NCBI GenBank assembly: GCA_944325415.1
Contig: CALUZW010000019.1
Span: 1 to 43,208, forward strand
Source of the DNA: an uncultured Bacteroidales bacterium
Lineage (GTDB): Bacteria; Bacteroidota; Bacteroidia; Bacteroidales; UBA11471
Length of the DNA: 43,208 nucleotides
Direction of reading: 5' to 3'
Shown here: positions 24,786 to 33,199 of the stretch, one piece after another
Numbering within the stretch: position 1 is the stretch's first letter
How the letters are laid out: each line of letters starts with the position of its first letter
The notes under the pieces: generated by a model
The model's database searches: none
What the model was told of the DNA's origin: nothing
Seen by the model: only the letters and a program-made list of their open reading frames with translations
Made by a program: the position numbers and the translations under genes

Positions 24786-25840
24786 TGAATACCACCGCTG
24801 TCATCGAAGGCCGCCGGGTAACGCTCGGTTATCGCGAAGGGAAAGAGAGGGTCGAGCTTTTTGCCGACGTGGATTTCTCGCTCTACCGGGGCGAACTGAC
24901 GGCTCTGCTCGGCATCAACGGCGCCGGCAAGTCGACCCTGCTGCGCACCATGTCGGCCACCCAACCGTGTCTCAGCGGCGAGATTCTACTCGGCGGGGTA
25001 AATCTCGCTGACCTCTCCGAGCGCGAACGGGCCCAACGCATCGGGGTTGTATTCACCGAAAAACATCTGGCCGGCGGATTGCGGGTACACGAACTGGTGG
25101 CCCTGGGCCGCTACCCCTACACGGGGTTTTTCGGGCGACTCGACCGTCACGACCGCGAACGGGTGGAGGAGGTCATGGTACAGGCGGGTATCGCTCACAA
25201 ACGCGATGCCTACCTCTCGCAACTCTCCGATGGCGAACGGCAGAAGGCTTTCATCGCCAAGGCGCTGGCCCAGGAGAGCGACGTGATACTGCTCGACGAG
25301 CCGACCGCCTTTCTCGACCTGCCCAGCCGCATCGAGACACTGATGCTGCTGCACCGTCTGGCCGAGGAGTGCGGAAAAACAATTCTCCTATCGACACACG
25401 ATGTAGAGCAAGCACTTGTGCTGGCCGACCGTCTGTGGCTGCTCTCGCCTCAATACGGACTGGAATGTGGGGTTACCGAAGATATGATTCTTTCGGGCCG
25501 TCTCGACCGCCTCTTTCCGTCTGAGTCCATACGGTTCGACCCCGAACACGGCAGCTACTATCCGCTCGTGCGCAGCGGCGCACCCGTCAGGCTGCGGGCC
25601 GGCAACGCCACCCTCCTGCACTGGGCCATCAACCTGCTGAACCGGAATGGATTTTCCTGTCTCATCGACAAGGAAGAGGCGACCTCCCCGGATGAGAAGG
25701 CCGCCCGTAAAAGCGACAGTATTCCCGCTATTTCTATCGAAGCCTCCCACCGCATCGTTCTCACGACGGGAGAAAGGCATCGTGTACTCAACTCCTTCGA
25801 GGCTCTTGCCGATGCCATAAAGAGATTAAAGAGCGTCTAA
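24785..25840 (+). CDS. ABC importer ATPase (FecE/BtuD type) with C-terminal extension
   Basis: A 351-residue ATP-binding subunit. Walker A is GINGAGKST at residues 43-51, the ABC signature LSDGE is at 147-151, and Walker B VILLDEP is at 167-173, followed by a D-loop and the switch His in STHDVEQAL. The ATPase core ends near residue 255. About 95 further residues follow (from RSGAPVRLRAGNATLLHW to the end) that plain FecE/BtuD subunits do not have. I do not recognise this tail; it may be a regulatory domain. The gene ends tail to tail with lpxB, the two stop codons overlapping. Confidence 0.94.
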   Translation: MNTTAVIEGRRVTLGYREGKERVELFADVDFSLYRGELTALLGINGAGKSTLLRTMSATQPCLSGEILLGGVNLADLSERERAQRIGVVFTEKHLAGGLRVHELVALGRYPYTGFFGRLDRHDRERVEEVMVQAGIAHKRDAYLSQLSDGERQKAFIAKALAQESDVILLDEPTAFLDLPSRIETLMLLHRLAEECGKTILLSTHDVEQALVLADRLWLLSPQYGLECGVTEDMILSGRLDRLFPSESIRFDPEHGSYYPLVRSGAPVRLRAGNATLLHWAINLLNRNGFSCLIDKEEATSPDEKAARKSDSIPAISIEASHRIVLTTGERHRVLNSFEALADAIKRLKSV

Positions 25841-26976
25841 CGGCCACCCGCTGCCAGCCGCTCCACAATCAGACGGGCAGCACGCTCGGGAGCACCGGGC
25901 TCGCCCAGCCGGGCCGCAACGTCGTCGTATCCGCGCAACATGGCGGCACGCTCGGGGGTATCGTCGAGCAACGGAGCCAAACAACGACGCGCCTCCTCGG
26001 GCGAGAAGTGATGCACCAGAAGTTCGGGCACCACGGGCGCATCGGCAATAAGATTGACCAGTGAGACATAATCGACCTTTATCAAGGGGCGGAACAGTGC
26101 ATAGGTAAACTGTCCGCCACGCATGTAGTAGCCCACTACCTGAGGCACCCGCAACAGAGCCGTTTCGAGAGTGGCGGTACCCGAAGTCACCAGTGCAGCC
26201 CGCGCCTGTTGCAGGAGGCGGTAGGTCTTGCCGAAAACAACCGATACCCGACGGTCGCTCCTATAAGGGTCGTAAAACGACGGCGGCACACCGGGAGCGC
26301 CGGCAATCACCATCTGATAGTCGGGGAAAGCCGCAGCCGCGGCAATCATGATGCGCAGGTTGTCTTTAATTTCGGCCAGTCGGCTGCCGGGCAGCAGGGC
26401 AATAATCGGTTTGTCGGACAGATGATTCTCGGCCGTGAAGTGCGCAAAAGTCTCGTCGGCATCGCGGCGCAGCGACAACTCGTCGACCGTAGGATTTCCC
26501 ACATAATCGACCGCATAGTCGTGTCGGCGATAAAAGTCGACCTCAAAAGGCAATATCGAATAGATATGATCGACATACCGTTTTATCGCTACGATGCGAT
26601 GCTCCTTCCAGGCCCAAATCTTGGGCGAGATATAATAATGCACCGGCAGATGTAACGTCTCCTTGGCATACCGGGCAATCTTCAAGTTGAAGCCGGGGTA
26701 GTCGACCAGAATCAGCACATCGGGGCGATAGGCCGCCATGTCGTTCTTGCACAACGTAATATTGCGCAACACCTGACCGAGATGCAGAGCCACCTGTACA
26801 AAACCCATGTAGGCCATCTCGCGGTAGTGGCGCACCAATGTGCCGCCAACCTGCTGCATGGCATCGCCACCCCAGAAACGGAACTGGGCCTGCGGATCGC
26901 GCTCGCGCAAGGCCCGCATGAGATGGGCGGCATGCAAGTCGCCCGAAGCCTCACCGGCTATCAGATAATATTTCAT
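25837..26976 (-). CDS. lpxB: Lipid-A-disaccharide synthase
   Basis: This 379-residue GT19-family enzyme joins UDP-2,3-diacylglucosamine and lipid X to form the lipid A disaccharide at the inner membrane. The N-terminal AGEASGDLHAAHLM, followed by FWGGDAMQQVGG and EMAYMGFVQV, is diagnostic, as are YISPKIWAWKEHR and the LLPGSRLAEI nucleotide-binding loop. The frame is open to 27060, but the Met at 26976 gives the standard N-terminus (MKYYLIAGEASG) and lies just downstream of a repeat-family promoter. Its last codons overlap the convergent ATPase gene by 4 nt. Confidence 0.97.
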   Translation of the reverse strand: MKYYLIAGEASGDLHAAHLMRALRERDPQAQFRFWGGDAMQQVGGTLVRHYREMAYMGFVQVALHLGQVLRNITLCKNDMAAYRPDVLILVDYPGFNLKIARYAKETLHLPVHYYISPKIWAWKEHRIVAIKRYVDHIYSILPFEVDFYRRHDYAVDYVGNPTVDELSLRRDADETFAHFTAENHLSDKPIIALLPGSRLAEIKDNLRIMIAAAAAFPDYQMVIAGAPGVPPSFYDPYRSDRRVSVVFGKTYRLLQQARAALVTSGTATLETALLRVPQVVGYYMRGGQFTYALFRPLIKVDYVSLVNLIADAPVVPELLVHHFSPEEARRCLAPLLDDTPERAAMLRGYDDVAARLGEPGAPERAARLIVERLAAGGR

Positions 26977-26995
26977 ACGCGAAAAATATTTGACA

Positions 26996-27027
26996 CAAAT
27001 ATAAGCAAAGGAGAACGCAGAGACAAA
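26996..27027 (-). promoter_or_regulatory. lpxB promoter, copy of the promoter-like repeat family
   Basis: On the minus strand TTTG (complement of 27024-27027) is followed by 20 nt and TATATTTG (complement of 26996-27003), 19 nt before the lpxB start. The 20-nt spacer and about 20 nt upstream of the TTTG closely match the elements at 22585-22616 and 32439-32470. Confidence 0.7.
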
Positions 27028-27079
27028 TAGAAACGAAGTTTTCAGATTTGACATGGCCAAGCCGAAATCCTATCTTATC

Positions 27080-27186
27080 CAAAGATGGCGAAAGGCAAGT
27101 GCTGAAAAGACAAACTTGTTTGAGATTTTTACCGAGCCGCCCCCCTGTCTTCTGAAAAAATATAGAAAGGTGAGAGCAGAGGCAAA
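27080..27186 (-). repeat. Two further promoter-like repeat copies with shared linker
   Basis: Reading the minus strand, one copy spans 27186 to 27157 (TTTG, 18 nt, TATATTTT). A linker at 27156-27132 follows, beginning TTCAGAAGACAGG and ending GGCGGCTCGG. A second, diverged copy lies at 27114-27080 (TTTG, 23 nt, CATCTTTG). With the copy at 26996-27027 they form a tandem series of three pointing at lpxB. The gap 26977-27282 holds these and little else; I see no clear promoter for the plus-strand gene at 27283. Confidence 0.6.
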
Positions 27187-27282
27187 TGAAAACAGCGTTT
27201 TTAAATTAAGGAAGAATCTTTCGGCCGGGACAGAACTCCGACCTACACAATAAAGCCCCGCAAAACCCGTTATTAAATCGTC

Positions 27283-28713
27283 ATGAATGCAAAAATCTTT
27301 TTCACCGGCATAGCCCTGTGGGCACTCACCCTGTTGGCCACGGGCTGCTTCGACGAGCGGTTTACCGACAATCCGTCGCATCTGCTGTCGTTCTCGACCG
27401 GCATCGTGAAGTTCGACACCATCTTCACCGACAAGGGAACGGCCACGATGACATTCCGTGTCTACAACCGCAACAGCCGGGCGGTACGCATCGAATCGGT
27501 GCGGCTGGCCGACGCCGGACGCTCGGGCTTCTACATCAATGTCGACGGTGAAAAAGGACCCGACATCGGGCCTATCGAACTGAGTGCCCGCGACAGTCTC
27601 TACGTCTTTGTAGAGGCCAACATCGACCCTACCGACGAGGCAACGCCTTTCCTGGTGAAAGATTCCATCGTGTTTCTCACCAACGGTGTGCGGCAGGACG
27701 TGAAACTCGAAGCCTACGGGCAGAATGCCGTCGTGTACCGGGGCGGAAAAATCTTTACGACCGACACCACACTCACCCGTGAGCGGCCGTTCCTCATCTA
27801 CGACAGCCTCGTCGTAAGCGCCGGAGCCACCCTCACCCTCACCGAAGGCACCTCCCTCTACCTGCACGACAAGGCATATATCCGCATCGACGGACGCATG
27901 CTGGCCGAGGGGTCAGACTCGCTGCGCGTCGTGCTGCGGGGCGACCGCACCGACAACGTATTTCCCAATCTGCCCTACGACTACTACTCGGGACAGTGGG
28001 GCGGCGTGCGGTTTGGCACCGAGAGCTACGACAACCGCTGGGAGTATGTCGACATGCACGGATCGTCGTGGGGCATACGCATCGATTCGAGCGACGTGAC
28101 CCGCCCCAAGCTCACCCTGCAACACAGCATCATACACAACGCGGCCTCACACCTGATATCGGCCTCGTACGCCCAGCTCAGCGGTTACAACTGCCAGCTC
28201 ACCAATGCCGGAGGCGCCTTGCTGCACCTCACCGCCTGCCGCTCGGAATGGATACACTGCACCGTGTCGAACCTCTATAACTGGGACATCATATCGGCTC
28301 CCGCCCTTACCCTGATGGCTCATGCGCCGGCCGACACCGTGGCACCGGAACAACAGCCGCGCTTCTTCATGGCCAACAGCATTTTTACCTCGCGCAGCAC
28401 ACTCATGGAGCCGGCCGATATCAAGGGGTTGCCCATCACATTCGACCACTGCCTGTTGCAGGTCAGCGGAGAGAACGACGAGAACTTCATCGACTGCCTT
28501 TGGGGGCAAGACCCCCTCTTCGTCGCCACGGGTGAAGAGTATCTCTTCGACTTCCGCATCACCGGGTCGTCGCCCGCCCGCGAAGCCGGCAGCACAGCCT
28601 ACCTCAACGACTCGACGGCCACCGACCTCTACGGACAACCCCGCCCCACCGACGGTACCCGGCCCGACATCGGTGCCAGCAACTACACCCCACCCACTCT
28701 CGACGTGGAGTAA
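27283..28713 (+). CDS. Beta-helix-like lipoprotein of unknown function
   Basis: A 476-residue predicted lipoprotein (lipobox ending LLATGC, Cys22). Residues about 30-150 resemble an Ig-like or ASH-type domain (GTATMTFRVYNRNSRAVRIESV). The central and C-terminal part has short repeating strands of a right-handed beta-helix (SLVVSAGATLTLTEGTSLYLH, LTLQHSIIHNAASHLISAS, FFMANSIFTSRSTL). The closing DIGASNY is typical of 'choice-of-anchor' beta-helix proteins in Bacteroidetes. No catalytic residues are evident. It is divergent from lpxB and bounded by a strong terminator downstream. Its role is unknown; an outer-membrane-associated location is likely. Confidence 0.8.
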   Translation: MNAKIFFTGIALWALTLLATGCFDERFTDNPSHLLSFSTGIVKFDTIFTDKGTATMTFRVYNRNSRAVRIESVRLADAGRSGFYINVDGEKGPDIGPIELSARDSLYVFVEANIDPTDEATPFLVKDSIVFLTNGVRQDVKLEAYGQNAVVYRGGKIFTTDTTLTRERPFLIYDSLVVSAGATLTLTEGTSLYLHDKAYIRIDGRMLAEGSDSLRVVLRGDRTDNVFPNLPYDYYSGQWGGVRFGTESYDNRWEYVDMHGSSWGIRIDSSDVTRPKLTLQHSIIHNAASHLISASYAQLSGYNCQLTNAGGALLHLTACRSEWIHCTVSNLYNWDIISAPALTLMAHAPADTVAPEQQPRFFMANSIFTSRSTLMEPADIKGLPITFDHCLLQVSGENDENFIDCLWGQDPLFVATGEEYLFDFRITGSSPAREAGSTAYLNDSTATDLYGQPRPTDGTRPDIGASNYTPPTLDVE

Positions 28714-28761
28714 GCCGGCAATCCTCGACCGGAAGCGATAGACACTCCACAGATTGCTTAT

Positions 28762-28801
28762 AAAAAACGGTTCTCTTTTTCAATGAAGAGAACCGTTTTT
28801 T
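28762..28801. terminator. Bidirectional terminator
   Basis: A perfect 16-bp stem, AAAAAACGGTTCTCTT (28762-28777) with AAGAGAACCGTTTTTT (28786-28801), encloses an 8-nt loop. The stem has A-runs and T-runs at its ends on both strands. It separates the convergent lipoprotein gene and the aroC operon and can stop transcription from both sides. Confidence 0.93.
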
Positions 28802-28829
28802 CTTATCCAAAGAGGCAACTCCGGGTGCA

Positions 28830-29765
28830 TCACTCTGCCCAGAGGCGACCTTGCCAGGTATTCCGCTCGCGCATACGCCGCAGGAGGCGGGCCGTAAATT
28901 CGTGGTTCTTCAACCCCCAACGCGGCGCGATGAGCAGCGCATCGGGCGACTGGGAGACAAACCGCTCGACGACGATGTCGGGGCGCAACCGCTCGATGAA
29001 GTCGATGGCCAGGTCGATATACTCCGCCACAGTGTAGGGATATATGTCGGCCACCCCCTGCTCATATTCCAAGGCCAAGCGGGTGCCCCGAATGAGCTGT
29101 AACTGATGCAACTTGACCATCGTAAGCGGCAATTCCGAAAGGCGGGAGGCATGAGACAATATCGTTTCGCGGCTCTCGCCGGGCAGACCCAATATCATGT
29201 GTGCCCCCACAGGTATGCCGGCCGCGGCCGTACGTTGCACGGCATCGACGGCCGCGGCGTAGTCGTGCCCCCGATTGATGCGGGCCAGCGTCTCGTCGCA
29301 GGTGCTCTCGATACCATACTCCACCATGAGATAACGGTCGCGGGCCAAGTCGGAGAGATAGTCGAGCAGGTCGGGCGGCATGCAGTCGGGCCGCGTACCG
29401 ATGATGAGCCCCACCACCCCCTCGTGTGCCAACGCCTCTTCGTAGCAGGCCGCCAGATGGGGCGTCGTACCATAGGTATTGGTATAGGCCTGGAAATAGG
29501 CCAGGTATTTCATGTCGGGATACTTGCGGGCAAAGAAAGCGATACCCTCGTCGAGTTGCTCGGTAATGCTCCGCCCGGTGTGGCAGTAGTCGGGACTGAA
29601 CGTCTGGTTGTTGCAATAGGTACAGCCGCCGCGCCCCTTGGTACCGTCGCGGTTGGGACAAGAAAATCCCGCATGAAGCGAGATTTTCTGTACCTTATAG
29701 GGAAACCGGGCGGCCAGATAGCTGCCCATGTCGGCATAAAGCGGTCGGGAGGTATCTGCCGGCAT
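28830..29765 (-). CDS. Radical SAM protein, YhcC/TIGR01212-like
   Basis: A 311-residue radical SAM protein. Instead of the common CxxxCxxC spacing it has Cys36, then Cys48 and Cys51 (FSCPNRDG...GGCTYCNNQ), the pattern of the YhcC-like family. Further family landmarks are YFQAYTNTYG, GTRPDC, VEYGIEST and HMILGLPGE. The physiological substrate of these proteins is not established to my knowledge. Its ATG overlaps the stop of the M20 dipeptidase gene by one base, so it is the third gene of the aroC operon. Confidence 0.93.
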   Translation of the reverse strand: MPADTSRPLYADMGSYLAARFPYKVQKISLHAGFSCPNRDGTKGRGGCTYCNNQTFSPDYCHTGRSITEQLDEGIAFFARKYPDMKYLAYFQAYTNTYGTTPHLAACYEEALAHEGVVGLIIGTRPDCMPPDLLDYLSDLARDRYLMVEYGIESTCDETLARINRGHDYAAAVDAVQRTAAAGIPVGAHMILGLPGESRETILSHASRLSELPLTMVKLHQLQLIRGTRLALEYEQGVADIYPYTVAEYIDLAIDFIERLRPDIVVERFVSQSPDALLIAPRWGLKNHEFTARLLRRMRERNTWQGRLWAE

Positions 29766-31123
29766 CAGTGTCCGAAGTTTTTGTAAAATCCGACAATGGC
29801 CACGATGCCTTTGTGCAGGATATCGACGGGAATGTTCTCGTTGGGCGAATGGGTGGCATCGCTTTCGAGGCCGAAGCCCATGAGTATCGACTTGATGCCC
29901 AGCACCTGCTCAAAGACGGCGATGATGGGTATGCTTCCGCCCCGGCGCACGGCCAGCGGTCGTTTTCCGAAAGCCTCTTCGTAACCCTTCTCGGCAGCCT
30001 TGTAGGCCGGCAGGTCGATGGGGCACACATAGCTTTCGCCGCCGTGTATGGCCTCAATCTTCACCTGTACGGTATCGGGGGCCGTGCGGTTGAAGTGGTC
30101 TATCATCATCTGCTCAATCTTGTGGTGCTGCTGGTGCGGCACCAGACGGCACGAGAGCTTGGCATAGGCCTTGGAGGGAAGCACTGTCTTGGCGCCTTCG
30201 CCCGTGTAGCCGCCCCAAATACCACACACGTCGAACGTGGGACGTATGGCCGTGCGTTCGAGCGTCGTGTAGCCTTTCTCTCCGAAGAGGGTCTTTACCC
30301 CCACGTTGGCCTTGTATTTTTCTTCGTCATAGGGAACTGCACCCAGCATATCGCGTTCTTCGCGCGACACCTCTTCGACATCGTCGTAGAAGCCGGGCAG
30401 GGTAATGCGGCCGTCGGCATCGGTCAGTGCGGCAATCATCTTGCACAGCACATTCACGGGATTGGCCACCGCCCCGCCGAAGATGCCCGAGTGCAGGTCG
30501 TGATTGGGACCCGTCACTTCGACCTGCCAGTAAGACAAGCCCCGCAATCCGGTCGTGATAGAGGGAATATCGGCCCCCACCATGCTGGTGTCGGATACCA
30601 GAATAACGTCGGCTTTGAGCAGGTCGGTATGTTCGCGGCAGAACTCCTCCACACCGGGCGAACCTATCTCTTCGCCACCCTCGATGATAAACTTCACATT
30701 GCAGCGCAGGAGCCCCTCATGAAGGACATATTCAAAGGCTTTGAGTTGGAGAAACGACTGACCTTTATCGTCGTCGGCCCCGCGGGCATAGAGAATTCCG
30801 TCCTTGACAACCGGCTCAAACGGATCGGTCTTCCAGAGAGAGAGGGGCTCTACCGGCATCACATCGTAATGGCCGTAAACGAGCACCGTAGGCCAGGCCG
30901 GGTCGATAATCTTCTCGGCAAAAACGACGGGAGCCGCCGACGTGGGCATCACCTCGGCCCGGTCAACACCGGCAGCCAGCAGCAACTCCCGCCAGCGGGC
31001 AGCACAGGCCTCCATATCGGCCCGGCGGGAAGAGTCGGAACTGATGGAAGGAATACGAATGAGCGAAAAGAGTTCTTCGAAGAATCGGGCACTATGGGCC
31101 TCGATGTAAGAGTTGATGTCCAT
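29765..31123 (-). CDS. M20-family dipeptidase
   Basis: A 452-residue cytosolic metallopeptidase of the M20 (ArgE/DapE/CPG2, carnosinase-like) family. Two-metal site residues are visible: VYGHYDVMP with His85 and Asp87, RGADDDKGQ with the bridging Asp near 117-118, and EGGEEIGS with Glu151-Glu152. The dimerisation domain follows the usual GPNHDLHSG sequence. I chose the Met at 31123 (MDINSYIEAHSARFFEEL), 11 nt after the aroC stop, because the longer frame would run back into aroC and begins with an atypical Cys/Gly-rich stretch. It probably cleaves short peptides for amino-acid use. Confidence 0.94.
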   Translation of the reverse strand: MDINSYIEAHSARFFEELFSLIRIPSISSDSSRRADMEACAARWRELLLAAGVDRAEVMPTSAAPVVFAEKIIDPAWPTVLVYGHYDVMPVEPLSLWKTDPFEPVVKDGILYARGADDDKGQSFLQLKAFEYVLHEGLLRCNVKFIIEGGEEIGSPGVEEFCREHTDLLKADVILVSDTSMVGADIPSITTGLRGLSYWQVEVTGPNHDLHSGIFGGAVANPVNVLCKMIAALTDADGRITLPGFYDDVEEVSREERDMLGAVPYDEEKYKANVGVKTLFGEKGYTTLERTAIRPTFDVCGIWGGYTGEGAKTVLPSKAYAKLSCRLVPHQQHHKIEQMMIDHFNRTAPDTVQVKIEAIHGGESYVCPIDLPAYKAAEKGYEEAFGKRPLAVRRGGSIPIIAVFEQVLGIKSILMGFGLESDATHSPNENIPVDILHKGIVAIVGFYKNFGH

Positions 31124-31134
31124 ATCTGTAAGGT

Positions 31135-32208
31135 TTAAAGGTGTTTGGTCTTGTTCATCAGATAGTGGTCGAGCACCACCATGGCCGCCATGGCCTCGAC
31201 AACAGGTACGGCACGGGGCAATACACACGGGTCGTGCCGGCCACGGGCCTTGACCACGACGCTATTGCCGTCGCGGTCGATGGTCTCGACATCGCGCAAC
31301 AGGGTAGCCACGGGCTTGAAGGCCACACGGAAGTAAATATCCTGACCGTTGGAGATACCACCCTGGATACCGCCCGAATGGTTGGTCGTGGTCGAGACGC
31401 GGCCGTCGCGCACGACAAACGTATCGTTCATCTGCGAGCCCCGGTACTGTACGCCCTCGAAACCCATGCCATATTCAAAGCCCTTGACGGCATTAATGCC
31501 CAGCATGGCTGCACCCAGGTCGGCGTGCAACTTGTTGAATACCGGCTCGCCCAACCCGACAGGCACACCCTGCACCACGCCGGTAATGACACCGCCTATG
31601 GTGTCGCCATCGGCCTTCACCGCAGAGATAAGATCAATCATGCGCCGGGCGGTCTCGGCGTCGGGACAACGCACGATGTTGTCGTCGATGCGGGAGAGGT
31701 CATAGTCGGTATAACAGCCCGGCAACGCTATGGGTCCCACCTGCGAGGTATAGGCACACACGCGAATACCGAGACGGGCCAGGGCAGTCTTGGCCAGGGC
31801 TCCTGCCACGCAACGGGAGATGGTCTCCCGCGCCGAAGAGCGACCGCCGCCCCGATGGTCGCGCAGGCCGTATTTCATCGTATAGGTATAGTCGGCGTGC
31901 GAAGGCCGGTAACAGGTGCGCAGGTTGTCGTAGTCGGATGAATGCTGGTCCTGGTTATAGACCACAAAACCTATCGGCGTACCCGTCGTGCGCCCCTCGA
32001 AAACACCGGAAAGAATCTCTACCCTGTCGCTCTCCTTGCGGGCCGTAACTATCGACGACTGACCTGGACGACGGCGGTCGAGTTCCTGCTGTATGTATGC
32101 GGTATCTATCTCTATACCGGCCGGCATACCGTCGACTACGCCCCCCACTCCTTTTCCGTGGGATTCGCCGAACGTGGTAAGCCGGAATATGTTTCCAAAA
32201 CTGTTCAT
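31135..32208 (-). CDS. aroC: Chorismate synthase
   Basis: A 357-residue enzyme that converts 5-enolpyruvylshikimate-3-phosphate to chorismate with reduced FMN, the last common step to aromatic amino acids. The three family signatures are present: [18 protein letters not shown] near the N-terminus (His17), the central [18 protein letters not shown] segment and [19 protein letters not shown] near the end. Length matches the family. It is the first gene of an operon with the dipeptidase and the radical SAM gene. Confidence 0.98.
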   Translation of the reverse strand: MNSFGNIFRLTTFGESHGKGVGGVVDGMPAGIEIDTAYIQQELDRRRPGQSSIVTARKESDRVEILSGVFEGRTTGTPIGFVVYNQDQHSSDYDNLRTCYRPSHADYTYTMKYGLRDHRGGGRSSARETISRCVAGALAKTALARLGIRVCAYTSQVGPIALPGCYTDYDLSRIDDNIVRCPDAETARRMIDLISAVKADGDTIGGVITGVVQGVPVGLGEPVFNKLHADLGAAMLGINAVKGFEYGMGFEGVQYRGSQMNDTFVVRDGRVSTTTNHSGGIQGGISNGQDIYFRVAFKPVATLLRDVETIDRDGNSVVVKARGRHDPCVLPRAVPVVEAMAAMVVLDHYLMNKTKHL

Positions 32209-32236
32209 GCTGCAATTGCCATTAATGCTTCTCCGA

Positions 32237-32244
32237 CAAAGATA
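32237..32244 (-). promoter_or_regulatory. Candidate aroC promoter -7 box
   Basis: The minus strand reads TATCTTTG, an exact -7 match, 28 nt before the aroC ATG. The nearest TTTG upstream is too close (about 12 nt), so the -33 element is unclear. Confidence 0.5.
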
Positions 32245-32342
32245 ATCATTTTATGCAAATGCCGACTGCCCCCACCCTGCAATTTTGGGACTCTTTATCC
32301 CGGAGTGCGAAAAATATCTTTTTCAAATCTATACGATTTTTT

Positions 32343-32358
32343 ATGCCGGCGCCGGCAT
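32343..32358. repeat. Perfect 16-bp GC palindrome between divergent genes
   Basis: ATGCCGGCGCCGGCAT is fully self-complementary and is flanked by T-runs on the plus strand. It lies between the aroC promoter and the plus-strand promoter of the DJ-1-type gene. It could be a protein-binding site or a terminator-like hairpin. The remainder of the gap 32209-32570 contains only the promoters listed. Confidence 0.5.
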
Positions 32359-32377
32359 TTTTTCAACGGGCTTTGCG

Positions 32378-32385
32378 TATATTTG
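32378..32385 (+). promoter_or_regulatory. Upstream -7 box candidate for DJ-1-type gene
   Basis: TATATTTG matches TAnnTTTG exactly, 186 nt before the start codon at 32571. A T-run near 32358-32363 is the only -33 candidate. A second promoter-like element lies closer to the gene. Confidence 0.4.
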
Positions 32386-32438
32386 TACCTAACAGGATTC
32401 GGTTCGGCACAGTCAAAAGTGTAAAACGTTGTTTTTCT

Positions 32439-32470
32439 TTTGTCTCAGCTTTCTCCTTTCACCATATTTA
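32439..32470 (+). promoter_or_regulatory. Promoter-like repeat copy upstream of DJ-1-type gene
   Basis: TTTG (32439-32442), exactly 20 nt, then CATATTTA (32463-32470). The spacer and flanks closely match the lpxB and ABC-importer copies, but the -7 box has drifted from TAnnTTTG at both ends, so this copy may be inactive. It is 100 nt upstream of the start codon. Confidence 0.5.
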
Positions 32471-32570
32471 GCAGGTTGGAAACAGATACGTCATTCCAAG
32501 GTTCAACCGCTTTACCGGTCTTCTATACGACAACTTATACTTGAATATAAACCTCAAAAAAAGAAATGCA

Positions 32571-33119
32571 ATGAAACTATCTTATCTGTTCTTGGCCGAA
32601 GGCTTTGAAGAGGTCGAAGCCCTCACCGTGGTAGACATGATGCGCCGTGCCGGCATGGAAATCCGCACCGTATCGATTACCGGCAACAAAACCGTAACCG
32701 GCTCCCACCACATACCCGTTACGGCCGATATGCTTCTCGGCGAAGTACCCTTTGCCGAGGCCGAATGGCTCATACTCCCCGGCGGAATGCCCGGGTCAAA
32801 GAATCTGGGTGCTTGCGCCCCCCTCGTCGAGGCACTGAAAGCTCATGCCGCCGCCGACAAGCCCGTAGCCGCCATCTGCGCCGCACCATTTGTACTGGGT
32901 GTAAACGGTATTCTCGAAAACCGCGCCGCTACCTGCTACCCCGGTTTTGAAGAGATGCTGCACGGTGCTACGGTAACCGGCCGTATGGTCGAGACCGACG
33001 GCAACATCGTTACCGGCAAAGGTCCGGCTGCCGCCATCGACTTTGCATCGACCCTTATCCGCAAATCGCAAGGCGACGCCGTCATCGAAGAGGTGCGCAA
33101 GGGTATGCTGCTCGATTAA
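32571..33119 (+). CDS. DJ-1/PfpI family protein
   Basis: A 182-residue cytosolic protein of the DJ-1/ThiJ/PfpI family. It shows LAEGFEEVEALTVVDMMRRAG at the N-terminus and the nucleophile elbow AAICAAPFVLG with the reactive Cys at residue 103. The LPGGMPGSKNL loop is typical of the YajL/DJ-1 branch. Members have been linked to oxidative-stress protection and to chaperone or glyoxalase-like activities; which applies here is not readable. I chose the Met at 32571 (MKLSYLFLAEG) over 32541 because family N-termini begin with this strand. It is probably monocistronic, given the terminator after it. Confidence 0.93.
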   Translation: MKLSYLFLAEGFEEVEALTVVDMMRRAGMEIRTVSITGNKTVTGSHHIPVTADMLLGEVPFAEAEWLILPGGMPGSKNLGACAPLVEALKAHAAADKPVAAICAAPFVLGVNGILENRAATCYPGFEEMLHGATVTGRMVETDGNIVTGKGPAAAIDFASTLIRKSQGDAVIEEVRKGMLLD

Positions 33120-33147
33120 CACCCCCAGCGTCACACTTAAAAACAGA

Positions 33148-33176
33148 GGAGGCCCGTATAATGAATACGGGCCTCC
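33148..33176. terminator. Bidirectional hairpin between convergent genes
   Basis: GGAGGCCCGTAT (33148-33159) and ATACGGGCCTCC (33165-33176) form a 12-bp stem with a 5-nt loop, between the DJ-1-type stop (33119) and the stop of the minus-strand gene (33200). T-rich bases follow on the plus strand (TTCTT). It would end both transcripts. Confidence 0.85.
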
Positions 33177-33199
33177 TTCTTATGGAAGAAAATTCTTTA

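Noticed and set aside
27053..27253. 66-codon plus-strand ORF between lpxB and the beta-helix lipoprotein gene
   Set aside because: It is made almost wholly of the complement of two promoter-like repeat copies and their linker, so it is better explained as non-coding repeat.
29765..31228. Longer start for the M20 dipeptidase at 31228
   Set aside because: It would overlap aroC by about 90 nt and add a Cys/Gly-rich stretch unlike M20 N-termini. The Met at 31123 fits the family.
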